Assembly (NCBI GenBank): GCA_964593455.1
Contig: CAZQHK010000022.1
Location: 8,695-72,694 of the forward strand
Reading direction: 5' to 3'
Origin: CAZQHK01 sp964593455
Lineage (GTDB): Bacteria; Muiribacteriota; CAYSPT01
DNA: 64,000 bases
The number at the start of each line of letters is the position of its first letter. Within the stretch, counting starts at the first letter, position 1. The notes under the pieces are model-generated. The model searched no databases. It saw only the letters and a list, made by a program, of their open reading frames with translations, and was not told where the DNA came from. Position numbers and translations under genes: made by a program. Positions 40,211 to 49,896 of the stretch are shown here, piece after piece.

Positions 40211-41839
40211 TTAGACAAAGCTTTTCTCGATCAACTTCAGGACAACAATCATCAGCGCAAAGTAACCGACCAGAACCCCATAATAAACCGGCCAGTTCCG
40301 TTTGAAGTTGAAGGACTTCGTGGAATCGCTATTATAAACCAGGTCATCGATATTATCCGGCACGGCCTCTTCACCACCCAGGATGAGACTGATCAAATAG
40401 CCTCCGATAAACGTAACCACGCAGCCGATAACGTTCCACCACATCCAGGAGATGTCAGGGTGAAAGACCCAAAGATAGATATTGATCCCAAACCCGGCGA
40501 CTATACCGGCGATGGTTCCCTTGTCGTTGGCCTTCCTGGTCAGGATGGCCAGCAGGAAGGTGGCCAGGATAGGTCCGTAGGCCAGGGAACCGATCTTGTT
40601 GATGGATTCGACGATCGAAGAGGATATACCGCCCACGAAAAACGAGAAAATAATGCAGACCGCTCCCCAGAAGACGGTAGTCAACCGTGACCAGTAAAGC
40701 TGTTTACCAGCCTCGAGTTCATGCCCCACGAAGAACCGCTCGATAATGTCGCGGATGGTGGTGGCGGAAAGAGAGTTGATGGTGGAATCGAGCGATGACA
40801 TGGCCGCCGAGAAAAGAGCCACCATGATGAGTCCGATTATGCCGTGCGGAAGATAATTGAGACAGAATACCGGTACCGCCAGATTGAAGTTGGTTTGCCC
40901 CTGGCTGCCGACCACCGTGGGAATCCGGCTTAAAAAATCAGGGTTTATTACGATGAAGGCGGCGATGGCCACCCCCAGGAGGCAGTAAGTGATAACCAGG
41001 GGAAACCTGAGTATGCCGTTAAGGAACAGCGACATGTTGGTGTCGTCGACGCTCCGGGAAGAAAGCTCACGCTGCACCTGGGACTGGTCGCAACCATAGT
41101 AGCTGATGTAGAGAAACAGGCCGCCGATTAGCATAGGCCAGAAGGCGTAGGTCTGGCCGTCCCCGAATCCGTGGCTGGTGAAATCAAGAGTGCTCGTTTT
41201 GTCGGCCGGGAAGGCGTTCCACACCTCACTCCATCCACCGCAGTGGTGCACCGCAAAGAACAGGCAGACGACGATGCCTCCGTAAAGAATGATCATCTGG
41301 ATGACATCCGAATAGATGACCGCTTTCATGCCACCGAAAAAATCATAGATCACCGTCACTACACCCAGAACCAGAACCGCCACCCAGAAAGGGATGTCTA
41401 CCAGTTCCTGCAAGACGATAGAGATACCGTAAACCGTCACTCCCGTGGCGAAGGCCCGAATAAATTGGAACAGCACGGAAAGCAGGGTCCTCGTTCCGAC
41501 ACCGAACCGCTTTTCAAGGTACTCGTAGACCGACACGATGTTCTGCCGCCGAAAAAACGGCAGCAAAAAGATCATGACCCCGATCATGGCCAGCGGGACC
41601 GCCAGTTCATACTGTAGCCACAGAAGACCGCCGATGGCGATGACGAAAGCCGGCGCCCCCAGCAGGCTGTTGGTGGAACATTGAGTGGCCATGGTGGAAA
41701 GACCGATGGCCCAGTAATTCACATCGTTACCGCCCAGGTAGTAGTCCTTTTCACTCTTCTGGTTCCGCCCCAGGTAGACGGACATACCGATCATGCCGGC
41801 CATGTAAACAACAATAATAGACCAATCTAATCCGTTCAT
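40211..41839 (-). CDS. Sodium:solute symporter (SSS family)
   Basis: A 542-residue integral membrane protein with about 13 hydrophobic helices. It has the SSS signatures DYYLGGNDVNYWAIGLS near 33-49, GMKAVIYSDVIQMIILYGG near 170 and the SAAMSSLDSTINSLSA segment near 345, all typical of the family. It imports a small solute, driven by sodium. The nearest relatives by feel are SGLT/PutP-like sugar or amino-acid transporters, but no substrate can be assigned. It lies 18 bases after the glycosyltransferase gene on the same strand. Confidence 0.92.
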   Translation of the reverse strand: MNGLDWSIIVVYMAGMIGMSVYLGRNQKSEKDYYLGGNDVNYWAIGLSTMATQCSTNSLLGAPAFVIAIGGLLWLQYELAVPLAMIGVMIFLLPFFRRQNIVSVYEYLEKRFGVGTRTLLSVLFQFIRAFATGVTVYGISIVLQELVDIPFWVAVLVLGVVTVIYDFFGGMKAVIYSDVIQMIILYGGIVVCLFFAVHHCGGWSEVWNAFPADKTSTLDFTSHGFGDGQTYAFWPMLIGGLFLYISYYGCDQSQVQRELSSRSVDDTNMSLFLNGILRFPLVITYCLLGVAIAAFIVINPDFLSRIPTVVGSQGQTNFNLAVPVFCLNYLPHGIIGLIMVALFSAAMSSLDSTINSLSATTIRDIIERFFVGHELEAGKQLYWSRLTTVFWGAVCIIFSFFVGGISSSIVESINKIGSLAYGPILATFLLAILTRKANDKGTIAGIVAGFGINIYLWVFHPDISWMWWNVIGCVVTFIGGYLISLILGGEEAVPDNIDDLVYNSDSTKSFNFKRNWPVYYGVLVGYFALMIVVLKLIEKSFV

Positions 41840-41857
41840 ACAACAACACCTTACTTT

Positions 41858-42994
41858 CTACTTCAATTTTTCTATTAGATACTTTCTGTTTTTTCTGAAC
41901 ACTTTGGCCTGTTCCAGAATCTCCAGTTCCGCTTTTGCCTGTGACATAGACCTGGTCTCCTGGATAAACGAATAGACCCTCCCGAAATAGAGAATCTGGA
42001 GGGTTTTAATAGCGTCCTTCTTCTGGCTCCGGTAAGCGGCCACGCAATCGTAGACCAGACGGCACCAGAGCCCTGAACCGATAACCGGTTCACCGGTTTT
42101 GAAGATCGATGAAATCGTTTCAAAATGGTTATCCGGAAGCACCTTCCGGATGGTGGATAGGTGCGTTCGATACTCGTCCAGTACGTCTCTTTTTATCTTC
42201 TGGTCATCAAACGACAAAGACTGCGGCCGGGCCAGTTTCTTCAATCCGAACATCCTGGATTTCTTTACCCTGATCGTCTCCTCTATTTTACCGGCCCCCA
42301 GGTTGTGGAACAGCGAATCACATACCTGCAGAAACATGACGTTCAAGTTGGGAGCGCTTGGTTTGTGGATCTTCGAACCCAGGTTGACCTGGGCCGTCTT
42401 ATACCCGCCGCGTATAGTGCTGATGGTCATAAAAATATCGATTCCGAAATAGTTGATCGCCTTGATCCACTTCTGATCCAGCCAGTACCCGGCCAACTCT
42501 CCGGAAAAAGAGAAATCTCCCCCGATGGGCTGACGGATGTTCTTGCCCAACAGGGCGTACACCAGCGGGTAACAGATGTTGTTGGTAATAGTGCCGTCAT
42601 ACTTGTGCCGCGAGTAGAACGGGGTAACATAATCGTATCCCTTCTCAAGCGGTTCGATCATGTATTTGACCCACACCGGCTTGATGCTCTTGAGATCGGC
42701 GTCGACCACGATACAGTACCGGGCGCCATGCTTTTTTATATACCTGAAAAGCTGCTTGAAGACGTTTCCCTTTCCGGTCAAACCTTTCTTCCTCAGCACC
42801 ATCTTCTCAGTTTTCGTCTGAGCGGACAGGAAATGTTCTACCGTGCCGTCGGTGCTGTTTCCGTCGCAGTTGATGATAACCGCCTGGTGGTCCTTGAAAT
42901 ATTTTTGAAGTCCCTTATCAACCTGCCCGGCCACAAACCCGATATTTTCACCTTCATTGTAGGAAGGAATGCCTACGACGATTTTACGGCTCAT
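41858..42994 (-). CDS. Glycosyltransferase, GT81/GT2-like (possible glucosylglycerate synthase)
   Basis: The N-terminal half is a GT-A fold: VVGIPSYNEGENIGFVAGQV, DGNSTDGTVEHF and VDADLKSIKPVWV with the DxD-type motif. PIGGDFSFSGELAGYWL follows. Spacing and the PSYNE start recall the glucosylglycerate/glucosyl-3-phosphoglycerate synthases of family GT81, which make compatible solutes. The C-terminal half is helical. The ATG at 42994 has GGAG seven bases upstream. Glycerate kinase lies 4 kb away and a sodium symporter is directly downstream, which fits an osmolyte or glycerate theme but does not prove it. Confidence 0.7.
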   Translation of the reverse strand: MSRKIVVGIPSYNEGENIGFVAGQVDKGLQKYFKDHQAVIINCDGNSTDGTVEHFLSAQTKTEKMVLRKKGLTGKGNVFKQLFRYIKKHGARYCIVVDADLKSIKPVWVKYMIEPLEKGYDYVTPFYSRHKYDGTITNNICYPLVYALLGKNIRQPIGGDFSFSGELAGYWLDQKWIKAINYFGIDIFMTISTIRGGYKTAQVNLGSKIHKPSAPNLNVMFLQVCDSLFHNLGAGKIEETIRVKKSRMFGLKKLARPQSLSFDDQKIKRDVLDEYRTHLSTIRKVLPDNHFETISSIFKTGEPVIGSGLWCRLVYDCVAAYRSQKKDAIKTLQILYFGRVYSFIQETRSMSQAKAELEILEQAKVFRKNRKYLIEKLK

Positions 42995-43072
42995 GAAATC
43001 ACTCCACTTCAAACTATGTTCATTTGAAAAAACATCCAGCGGTAATTTACCTGTGAACCACGTTTGCCACAG

Positions 43073-43810
43073 CTATTCAAAATAGCCCCTGAAGACCACT
43101 CCAAGCCTATCCATCAGGTCGTCGTCCAGTGAAAAGCAGGTCAATTGTCCCAGGGTGTTCAGGATGCTGATGGCATTGATGGACACATCACCTTCAAATT
43201 TGAGAATATTGTGCAGCCTTTTTCCGATATGAATATTCACCCGGCTTACGTTTTCCAGAAATCCCTTCAGATGCCTGAGTTCCCAGTCCGTTTCAAGGCC
43301 CCGCTTGTGTCGGAAATACTGTCCGATCAAGTACATGGAAACTATGCGGGAAGTGGTTTCCTGATCATTCATAAACGGTAGATGTGTGTCCAGCATCGGC
43401 CTGAACAACCGCAGTACGGGACACTCGCTGGCAGCCATGAGAAGCCCGATTAGCGGGCTAACGGCTTCCTGCAGCGAAAGATATTTGCGAAATGTGCGCT
43501 GTTCTGTATCCACGTTGACATCTACCTGATCATATGACATAAAGCTTTTGAAAAACGCAATCACGGGAGCAATGTTCAGCGCCGCCGGGCAGTGAGGATA
43601 GTCTGATTCATTCAACGGGCACGCCGGACACTGGTGATAACTCAACTCGGCCCAGGTCTCCGGTAAATCGTCGGTTTCCGGAATCAAGGCCAGGGTTTCA
43701 TCGTCGAGTTTAATTTCAAACTGTTTACGACAACCATCCTCGAACGAGTACGTGTAACAAATAGTGACATACGGTTTGTTTTCAGATTTGGTCTCCGGCT
43801 TATTATCCAT
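43073..43810 (-). CDS. Cys-rich protein of unknown function
   Basis: A 245-residue soluble protein. A Cys/His-containing stretch at about 61-75 (CPACPLNESDYPHCPAA) could bind a metal, and a further Cys follows (ASECPVLRLF). The rest is mostly helical, with conserved-looking HLPFMNDQETTSRIVSMYLI. I recognise no named family. It lies 16 bases from the cyclase-TPR gene on the same strand and may be expressed with it. Confidence 0.7.
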   Translation of the reverse strand: MDNKPETKSENKPYVTICYTYSFEDGCRKQFEIKLDDETLALIPETDDLPETWAELSYHQCPACPLNESDYPHCPAALNIAPVIAFFKSFMSYDQVDVNVDTEQRTFRKYLSLQEAVSPLIGLLMAASECPVLRLFRPMLDTHLPFMNDQETTSRIVSMYLIGQYFRHKRGLETDWELRHLKGFLENVSRVNIHIGKRLHNILKFEGDVSINAISILNTLGQLTCFSLDDDLMDRLGVVFRGYFE

Positions 43811-43826
43811 GGTATAAACCTACTCC

Positions 43827-46800
43827 TTATTCTCCCTGGTCTTTGGTCAAAGACATAAATTTTCGTTTCTTTAAGGCCGCGTAATCCTGGCCTGGATACC
43901 GAGCGAGAACTTCATCGCACACCTTAAGCGCCCGTTCATACTGTTTTTCACCTTCCAGAAGCTCGACGTACCGCCAAAAGAGGGTGGCACTAAAACGAGC
44001 CGATTGCTTATAAGTCTTTTCAACCAGCTCCAGTAGACGCCGGCGTTCAGAAACGGTCATTTCTTCACCGGGAGTATACATAACGTAGAAAAACCAGGCC
44101 AGATGGCTGATTTTGCCGGGAGAAATGGTCTTTATACGATCTTCAGGCAGATTCTTGAAGGTGGTGTACAAAAGGCCGAGAAACATTCTGGAAACACCAA
44201 ATTGCCAGTAAAATTCACTCTCAATATAAGTATTGATAACCGGCTGCACCAGGTCCGGAGAATCGTCCATTTGCATGAGTTGAAGAAACACCACGTGAAC
44301 AATTCTCATCAGGCGTTTATTCAGAACGCCCCCCCGCTCCTGGGGCGTTGCGAGATGCTCGTTGAAAAAGCGGTAGGCTTCCCTGATCCGTCCGGCCTCG
44401 GCCAGCAGCATCGCGTGATGGAGCCAGCCCCAGGTGAGAGGGTAATACGAAATAAGATATCCGAGCGCTTCCTTCACCAGTTTCGGTTCACGCAACTCAA
44501 TTGCGGTTTTCGCCAGGAGTGAAAGGATGTAGAAATTCGTATTCTCGTTCCTGATGCTTCCCAGCAAGCTCATGGCCTCCCGGTAATTCCCTTGCCGGTA
44601 TTGCAGCAAAGCCAGATCATATTTAGCACCCGGTTTCTCCGGATGCTCTTCCAGAATCGCCCGTAATTTGTCGGCAGCCTGGTTCGAATTGGCAACCTCG
44701 TGGAAAAATGACTGGTTTACCCAGGGATGCCTGTCCAATTCCAAATTGATAAGACTGCTCAAGCCCGACCAGTTGCCGGAATCGAGGTAGCGGTCAAAGA
44801 GCCAGTAATAAGCATGGTACATGGCCTCGCGGGGACGTTTACGCTGGACAAGACTTTTCACCATATACATTTCAGGTTTGGCTGTTTCCCCGTTCTGGTC
44901 CGCCAGAAGCCCCCTTAACCAGGAAGCGTAAAATGAACCGAAAACGTTTTTTGATTCATCATATTCGTCTAGGAGAGATTCAAGCGAATCAAGGTCTTTT
45001 TCATTCAGATTCATATACATTTTAAAAACATCTGCATACGTCTTTAAATCAGACAGGGTTCCGGTCGATTCCCGGCAGAACTCCTCTTGTTCAAGCGAAT
45101 CCATGCTCCTGAACCGCTGCGCGACCTTTTGGTCAAAGGTATACCAGATTTCCCATGCCCAAAATTCATGGACATCCCGTACCACATCAAATGTGTAGAA
45201 CACCCTGTTGCCTTCCCGTACAATATCGAAAGGAACAGGGGTAAACGCCAATACCTCGGCGTTTTCCGGCAACTCGAGTATGGTCGTCTTTTTAAGCCGG
45301 TGGTCCGTCTCCCAACCACCTTCATGTTTGTGGATAATTCCTTGTTCCGATTTGGCTTTAACCAGATGTTCAATCTCCAGGATAAACTGGAACGGATATC
45401 CTTTCAGCGGTGATTCAGAGGACGTGATCAGGCAGTTCCAGTCCACGTCGGTCCGCTGGTTGACTTCAATCTTCAGCGGCCTGCCTTGCAAATCCCAGGC
45501 CCTGGTGACCCGCCGCCAGCTATTCTCCCAGAGATAGGTGTCGCCGCCCTTCCATTCAGGAAACGACAGCATGGACAGCGTGATCATGCGTCCGTCTTTC
45601 TGGAAATTCACATAATCGGAGGACGCCAAAACCTCCCGCAATACTCCCTCGGCCTTCCGGTATGCGGGATCGAGCTGGAAAGCCCGGTGAAGATGACTCA
45701 TCGCCTTTAGATGCTTACCGGCCATGAGAAATGACACCCCCCGGGAATACGCCTCGAGAGCTTCGATGTTCCGGGTCCCAATCTCGGCAATTTTCTTTTT
45801 ATCCGAAGGTGTCAGTCTCGCACCCACGCTTCCGGCCAGGTGAACAGCCAGAGCATCCTGCAGGGAAAATATATCATCCACCATCCCCTGCTCCTCGCGG
45901 GAAATGAGGACCTCCCCGGAGCGGGTGATATCAATCAGTTTCCCGATGATTTTGATTTGCGATCCGACCTTCTGGTACGATCCGACCACTCCGAACTTGA
46001 TACCCATTTTTCTGGCTTTTTTAACCGCTTTCAGCAGGTCATCCCCGGTGGTGATGAGCCGGTGTGAAAACACCTTCAGCCCGCTAACGGCGGACAGCTT
46101 CATCTCTATGGTTTCAGCCAACCCGACGGTCAGCCAGTCGTCATTCTGATTGCCGGTGGTGTTGTCGAACCGAAACACCAGGAGCGAGGGATCGGCACCA
46201 GGTTCGTCCCCGTTCGTGAACACGACATCGCTCGGGAAAGAAAGAAAATTAAAAATTAGGGCAGCCACGGCCAATAGAGCGACGGCGGTCAAGCCAGGCA
46301 CAAGAAAACGCTTCTTGGAAAAAGTGCTCTTTTTTCCTGAAAGCCTGGTCGGCTGACGATCAGTTCCGGTGGCCTCACCGCTAACGATGAAGTCAACCGG
46401 AATACGGTAGAGTTCGGGAACATCAGCGATGTTTTTCATCTCCAGTTTGCCGATCGGTTCAAAAGGCACATTCAGTTTCGAGACGACCTGTGAATAGACC
46501 GCTTCCGTTACACAGATGCCACCGGGCTCGGCCAGGGGCTCGGTCCTGGCCGCTATATTGACGGCATCTCCGAAGATGTCATCGTCAGCCGCATCCCAGA
46601 TAACATCTCCCAGATGAATGCCAATACGCACCCAGACTTGCTCTTCCTTCTGTTTATCGCTGTTCAAACGCAAAAACGCCTTCTGAATCTCGATGGCGCA
46701 ATTGACCGCCTCTTTGGCCGAATCAAAGAGGACAAAGAAAGAATCGCCGCCGGTACCTTTTTCCTGGCTGCCGTGTTTAGCCAGGTAGAACCGGAAGATA

Positions 46801-46925
46801 TCGCGGTGACGTTTGACAAGTTCCACCGTCCGCTCCTCATCTTCACCCATCATTCGAGAAAAAGAGGTGATATCCGAAAACAATATAGCTTTCAAATACC
46901 GTTTGGTCGTCTCCAAAATCTTCAC
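43827..46925 (-). CDS. Class III nucleotidyl cyclase - membrane helix - TPR protein
   Basis: The 1032-residue protein begins with a class III cyclase domain (about 10-180). ILFSDITSFSRMM carries the first metal-binding Asp, GGDSFFVLF the second, and FGDAVNIAARTEPLAEPGGI the transition-state Asn and Arg. The lysine usually three residues before the second Asp motif is shifted by one position (KGTGGD), so nucleotide choice is uncertain. A membrane helix (about 206-230) is followed by a TolB/FlgO-like domain (about 245-400; GLAETIEMKLSAVSGLKV) common in such cyclases. TPR-like repeats run to the end. It likely senses an envelope signal and makes cAMP. Two cNMP-binding proteins lie 7 kb downstream. 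Confidence 0.85.
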   Translation of the reverse strand: MKILETTKRYLKAILFSDITSFSRMMGEDEERTVELVKRHRDIFRFYLAKHGSQEKGTGGDSFFVLFDSAKEAVNCAIEIQKAFLRLNSDKQKEEQVWVRIGIHLGDVIWDAADDDIFGDAVNIAARTEPLAEPGGICVTEAVYSQVVSKLNVPFEPIGKLEMKNIADVPELYRIPVDFIVSGEATGTDRQPTRLSGKKSTFSKKRFLVPGLTAVALLAVAALIFNFLSFPSDVVFTNGDEPGADPSLLVFRFDNTTGNQNDDWLTVGLAETIEMKLSAVSGLKVFSHRLITTGDDLLKAVKKARKMGIKFGVVGSYQKVGSQIKIIGKLIDITRSGEVLISREEQGMVDDIFSLQDALAVHLAGSVGARLTPSDKKKIAEIGTRNIEALEAYSRGVSFLMAGKHLKAMSHLHRAFQLDPAYRKAEGVLREVLASSDYVNFQKDGRMITLSMLSFPEWKGGDTYLWENSWRRVTRAWDLQGRPLKIEVNQRTDVDWNCLITSSESPLKGYPFQFILEIEHLVKAKSEQGIIHKHEGGWETDHRLKKTTILELPENAEVLAFTPVPFDIVREGNRVFYTFDVVRDVHEFWAWEIWYTFDQKVAQRFRSMDSLEQEEFCRESTGTLSDLKTYADVFKMYMNLNEKDLDSLESLLDEYDESKNVFGSFYASWLRGLLADQNGETAKPEMYMVKSLVQRKRPREAMYHAYYWLFDRYLDSGNWSGLSSLINLELDRHPWVNQSFFHEVANSNQAADKLRAILEEHPEKPGAKYDLALLQYRQGNYREAMSLLGSIRNENTNFYILSLLAKTAIELREPKLVKEALGYLISYYPLTWGWLHHAMLLAEAGRIREAYRFFNEHLATPQERGGVLNKRLMRIVHVVFLQLMQMDDSPDLVQPVINTYIESEFYWQFGVSRMFLGLLYTTFKNLPEDRIKTISPGKISHLAWFFYVMYTPGEEMTVSERRRLLELVEKTYKQSARFSATLFWRYVELLEGEKQYERALKVCDEVLARYPGQDYAALKKRKFMSLTKDQGE

Positions 46926-46984
46926 TTACTTTCTACACTTCTTGCTAGAGGCTTCAACGTTGATATCAATCATATTACAAAACA

Positions 46985-48124
46985 TCAGGTTTCTGCCAGG
47001 CATTTACATACAAATCTGCCGGCGGCCTCCGAAAGCAGATCGCGGCTGTTTTCCAAAGCGTAGCTCAGCGGCATATCATCACCCCGGCATGAGAGAGCAG
47101 TCTCGATTCCGTGAGCGCGATATTCATCGGCCGATACAGCTACCTGTCCGGCGATAACCGCTACCCGGGTGGAGGTCTCCCGCGCCATTTCCACCACACC
47201 GGACACTACCTTTCCCATCAGCGACTGACAATCGAACGATCCCTCCCCGGTGATTACCCAATCGGCTGCTGCCAACTCTTCTTTCAACCCGCTCAAACTC
47301 ATCACTGTCTTGATCCCCGACACGGTTCGGCCGTTCATGAAGGCCACGGCTCCCGCACCCAGTCCGCCGGCGGCTCCGGCTCCCGGGATAGTCCTGATAT
47401 CCCGGCCTAGCTGTGTCTCTATCAGACCGGCCAGATGAGACAAACCTCGCTCGAGGCGTTCAACCATTTCAGGAGTAGCGCCCTTCTGTGGTCCATAGAT
47501 CCGGGCGGCACCCAATTCACCCAGTAACGGGTTGTCAACGTCACAGAGTATCTCTACGGGTGCCAGCTCACATCCGGATGGTCTCACGATACGGTCCACA
47601 CACTCCAAACCAGCCCCTCCCAACGGCACCGGCTCACCGCTGCCGTCGAGGAACTGCCATCCCAGGGCCAGGGCCGCACCGGTACCGGCGTCAACAGTCG
47701 CACTGCCGCCGATAGCCAACAGTACCCGCCGGGCACCATACTTATTGGCCGCACGAATCAACTGCCCGGTACCATACGTCGTAGCCCTGAGCGGATCGAG
47801 TTTCCCGGGCGGCACGAGCTCCAGCCCGCTGGCGGCAGCCATCTCAACCAAAGCGGTTGATTCCCGGGGAAACCAGGCAAATCCTGCTTCCACTTCCATC
47901 TCCGGAAACGGCCCCATGACCAGGCACGAAATCCAGGTCCCGCCGGCCGCCTCTATAAGAGCCCTGGCGGTCCCTTCTCCACCGTCGGCCATGGGTTTGA
48001 TTACCAGCTCGGCCGCTGCCAACCGCCGAGTGATGGACTCGGCCACGATGACACATGCTTCCCTCGAAGTGAGCGTCCCTTTAAATGAGTCGAAAGCGAT
48101 GACGATTTTCATAGCGTTTTTCAT
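46985..48124 (-). CDS. glxK: Glycerate kinase (GlxK/GarK family)
   Basis: The enzyme phosphorylates glycerate to 2- or 3-phosphoglycerate. Family signatures run from IVIAFDSFKGTLTSREA at the start through IKPMADGGEGTARALIEAAG, GATYGTGQLI-type (RATTYGTGQLIRAA), LLAIGGSATVDAGTGAALAL and AADWVITGEGSFDCQS. Length is normal. I use the ATG at 48124 with GGTGGTGAG upstream; a second ATG lies four codons later and the frame extends to 48187 without support. It stands alone between the cyclase gene and the divergent second pseudopilin cassette. Confidence 0.93.
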   Translation of the reverse strand: MKNAMKIVIAFDSFKGTLTSREACVIVAESITRRLAAAELVIKPMADGGEGTARALIEAAGGTWISCLVMGPFPEMEVEAGFAWFPRESTALVEMAAASGLELVPPGKLDPLRATTYGTGQLIRAANKYGARRVLLAIGGSATVDAGTGAALALGWQFLDGSGEPVPLGGAGLECVDRIVRPSGCELAPVEILCDVDNPLLGELGAARIYGPQKGATPEMVERLERGLSHLAGLIETQLGRDIRTIPGAGAAGGLGAGAVAFMNGRTVSGIKTVMSLSGLKEELAAADWVITGEGSFDCQSLMGKVVSGVVEMARETSTRVAVIAGQVAVSADEYRAHGIETALSCRGDDMPLSYALENSRDLLSEAAGRFVCKCLAET

Positions 48125-48307
48125 TGTAGCAATCTCACCACCTTCAGGACAATGTTCTTCGCCATCCTTCACAATCGCCAATCTCATTTTAATGCTCTGA
48201 TGCGAAGCTTGCGATGAGCGTTTCCTTAATTTGATTTATTTGTATATATATGTTAACATTTTGACGGCTCAAAACGCGCCTTATAATCATTTCGGCAAGA
48301 GGTGAGC

Positions 48308-49504
48308 ATGATCGACCGTTTCATTACCGAAAAGAAAGTTCCGCGAGGAATAATATCCTTGAACGCCCTGATGATTGCTCTCGGCGTTATCATGGTCGCT
48401 TTGTTCATTGTTAACTCTGTTTTCACCCCGTATCAACCGTCCAGCGAGTCAACCCGATTTGTTGAGAATGAGATCGCCACCTTCCTCTGCGAAGCAGCAG
48501 TGGAAGAAGCTGTCTGGCACGTCAGGACTGAAATGAACAACTCCCATGCCGACTGGTACCCCCGGTTTCGCCGCAAAGATCTCTCTCCCCAGTTGGAAGA
48601 ATACGAACCGCACCTGGTCAAGACCAGGCTGATGGAGGAGATCTACGGTCGCACCTGGCCGATAAACGTCAAGATAGAGCTTTTTAACCTGGAAAACTTC
48701 AGAGAAGCAAATCAGCAGCGGGTGGAAAAAAAGGGATCGTTGAAGGTCACCGCCGTCATCACTCTGGACGACAGCTCAAAAAAGACTCTACAGGTACTGA
48801 AAGATATCAAAGTGGTCAACCTCGGCACACCACCGCCGCTGGACGAATTCGCGGTCTGGATCTGGTCTGGTGACGAAGAAGGAGTTTTCCCCGCCCACCG
48901 ATTCAACGTGTACCAGGAAGATGAAGAGCGACTCTATTTGATGAGCGATTATTCTGACACCATCCGTTCTATCAGGAGCCAGTGGCAGTGGTCGTGGCGT
49001 GGAAAAGTACAATACAAGAACTACTACCCCTTCAACCGGGAAAAAATCAGCCACTACTGCCGCAACTGGAATGAGTTCAAGGAGACTTTCGGGAAAAACG
49101 GTACCGACACCTTTTTCCTCGACGGCATGTGCATGATCGGCGACCGCCGTGGGATTTTTCTCGGCGGTCAGATAAAGACTTCCGGAACCATCATCGCCCA
49201 GCAGGCGAAGGTGGTGATCGGTAAATTGGAAATACCGGAAGGTGTCACATTCAGCCTGGTTTCCCTGACCGGTGACAAGATCAAGATCAACAACCCGTAC
49301 TACAACAAAAACGCCTTCGGGGGATCACTCTACGCGCCGGTGGGAAGCATCGTAAACACCATGGATACCATCATTAACGGCGTGGTGTATGCGGGCGCCT
49401 GCTATCACACTCCCCGAATCGACTTCAAGGAAAAATACCGGCTGCCCCTGTATCACGTCAGTATGGGACAACAGGTGCTGGTTTGGAGAGAGGAGAACGA
49501 GTAA
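48308..49504 (+). CDS. PilX/GspK-like protein (cassette 2, diverged paralogue)
   Basis: One N-terminal helix (LNALMIALGVIMVALFIVNS) is followed by FLCEAAVEEAVWHVRTEMNN, matching the cassette-1 protein at 36499-37737. Further matches include IKVVNLGTPPPLDEFAVWIW and the beta-helix-like stretch GGQIKTSGTIIAQQAKVVI. Both proteins are about 400 residues long. The ATG at 48308 has AGAGGTGA five bases upstream. It is the first gene of a four-gene set ending in the solute-binding fusion. It has no prepilin motif. Confidence 0.75.
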   Translation: MIDRFITEKKVPRGIISLNALMIALGVIMVALFIVNSVFTPYQPSSESTRFVENEIATFLCEAAVEEAVWHVRTEMNNSHADWYPRFRRKDLSPQLEEYEPHLVKTRLMEEIYGRTWPINVKIELFNLENFREANQQRVEKKGSLKVTAVITLDDSSKKTLQVLKDIKVVNLGTPPPLDEFAVWIWSGDEEGVFPAHRFNVYQEDEERLYLMSDYSDTIRSIRSQWQWSWRGKVQYKNYYPFNREKISHYCRNWNEFKETFGKNGTDTFFLDGMCMIGDRRGIFLGGQIKTSGTIIAQQAKVVIGKLEIPEGVTFSLVSLTGDKIKINNPYYNKNAFGGSLYAPVGSIVNTMDTIINGVVYAGACYHTPRIDFKEKYRLPLYHVSMGQQVLVWREENE

Positions 49505-49507
49505 GTA

Positions 49508-49876
49508 ATGACCAGGCGAGGTAGCGCGGCCGTCAAGGCCATTATTGGGGTCATTATCGTTATCATTATTGTAATCGGTACGCGCATGATTTCCAAGCTT
49601 ACAGCATCGCCCTTGCCGAAGTTCTCCCGAATCGTCGGCGCTGTATCCCAGGCCACCACGTTGATGGAACAGTACCGGAATCGCCCGTTCAGCGACCTCG
49701 AACCGATCGTCATCGAAGAGGAATTCGGAGATTCGTTTTCTTCCGAGGTGAACATTGAACGACTTAAAACAAACCTGGCTATGATCACGGTCAGCGTATT
49801 CTGGGACGAAACCAGGAATCCAAAACGTTGTATTAAACTTGCTACACTTGTTTCCAACCAGGGACCGATTCCCTGA
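49508..49876 (+). CDS. GspI-like protein that lost the prepilin motif (cassette 2)
   Basis: A 122-residue protein with one N-terminal membrane helix (AIIGVIIVIIIVIGTRMI) and a short C-terminal domain. LKTNLAMITVSVFWDETRNP and KRCIKLATLVSN align with LLELKAKITWKENNRDTKVS and LRTLVCN of the cassette-1 GspI-like protein. The Gly-(Phe/Tyr)-Thr-x-x-Glu cleavage site of the latter is missing. It starts three bases after the upstream stop. Confidence 0.7.
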   Translation: MTRRGSAAVKAIIGVIIVIIIVIGTRMISKLTASPLPKFSRIVGAVSQATTLMEQYRNRPFSDLEPIVIEEEFGDSFSSEVNIERLKTNLAMITVSVFWDETRNPKRCIKLATLVSNQGPIP

Positions 49877-49896
49877 CCACGTAAGGATAGGTTATC

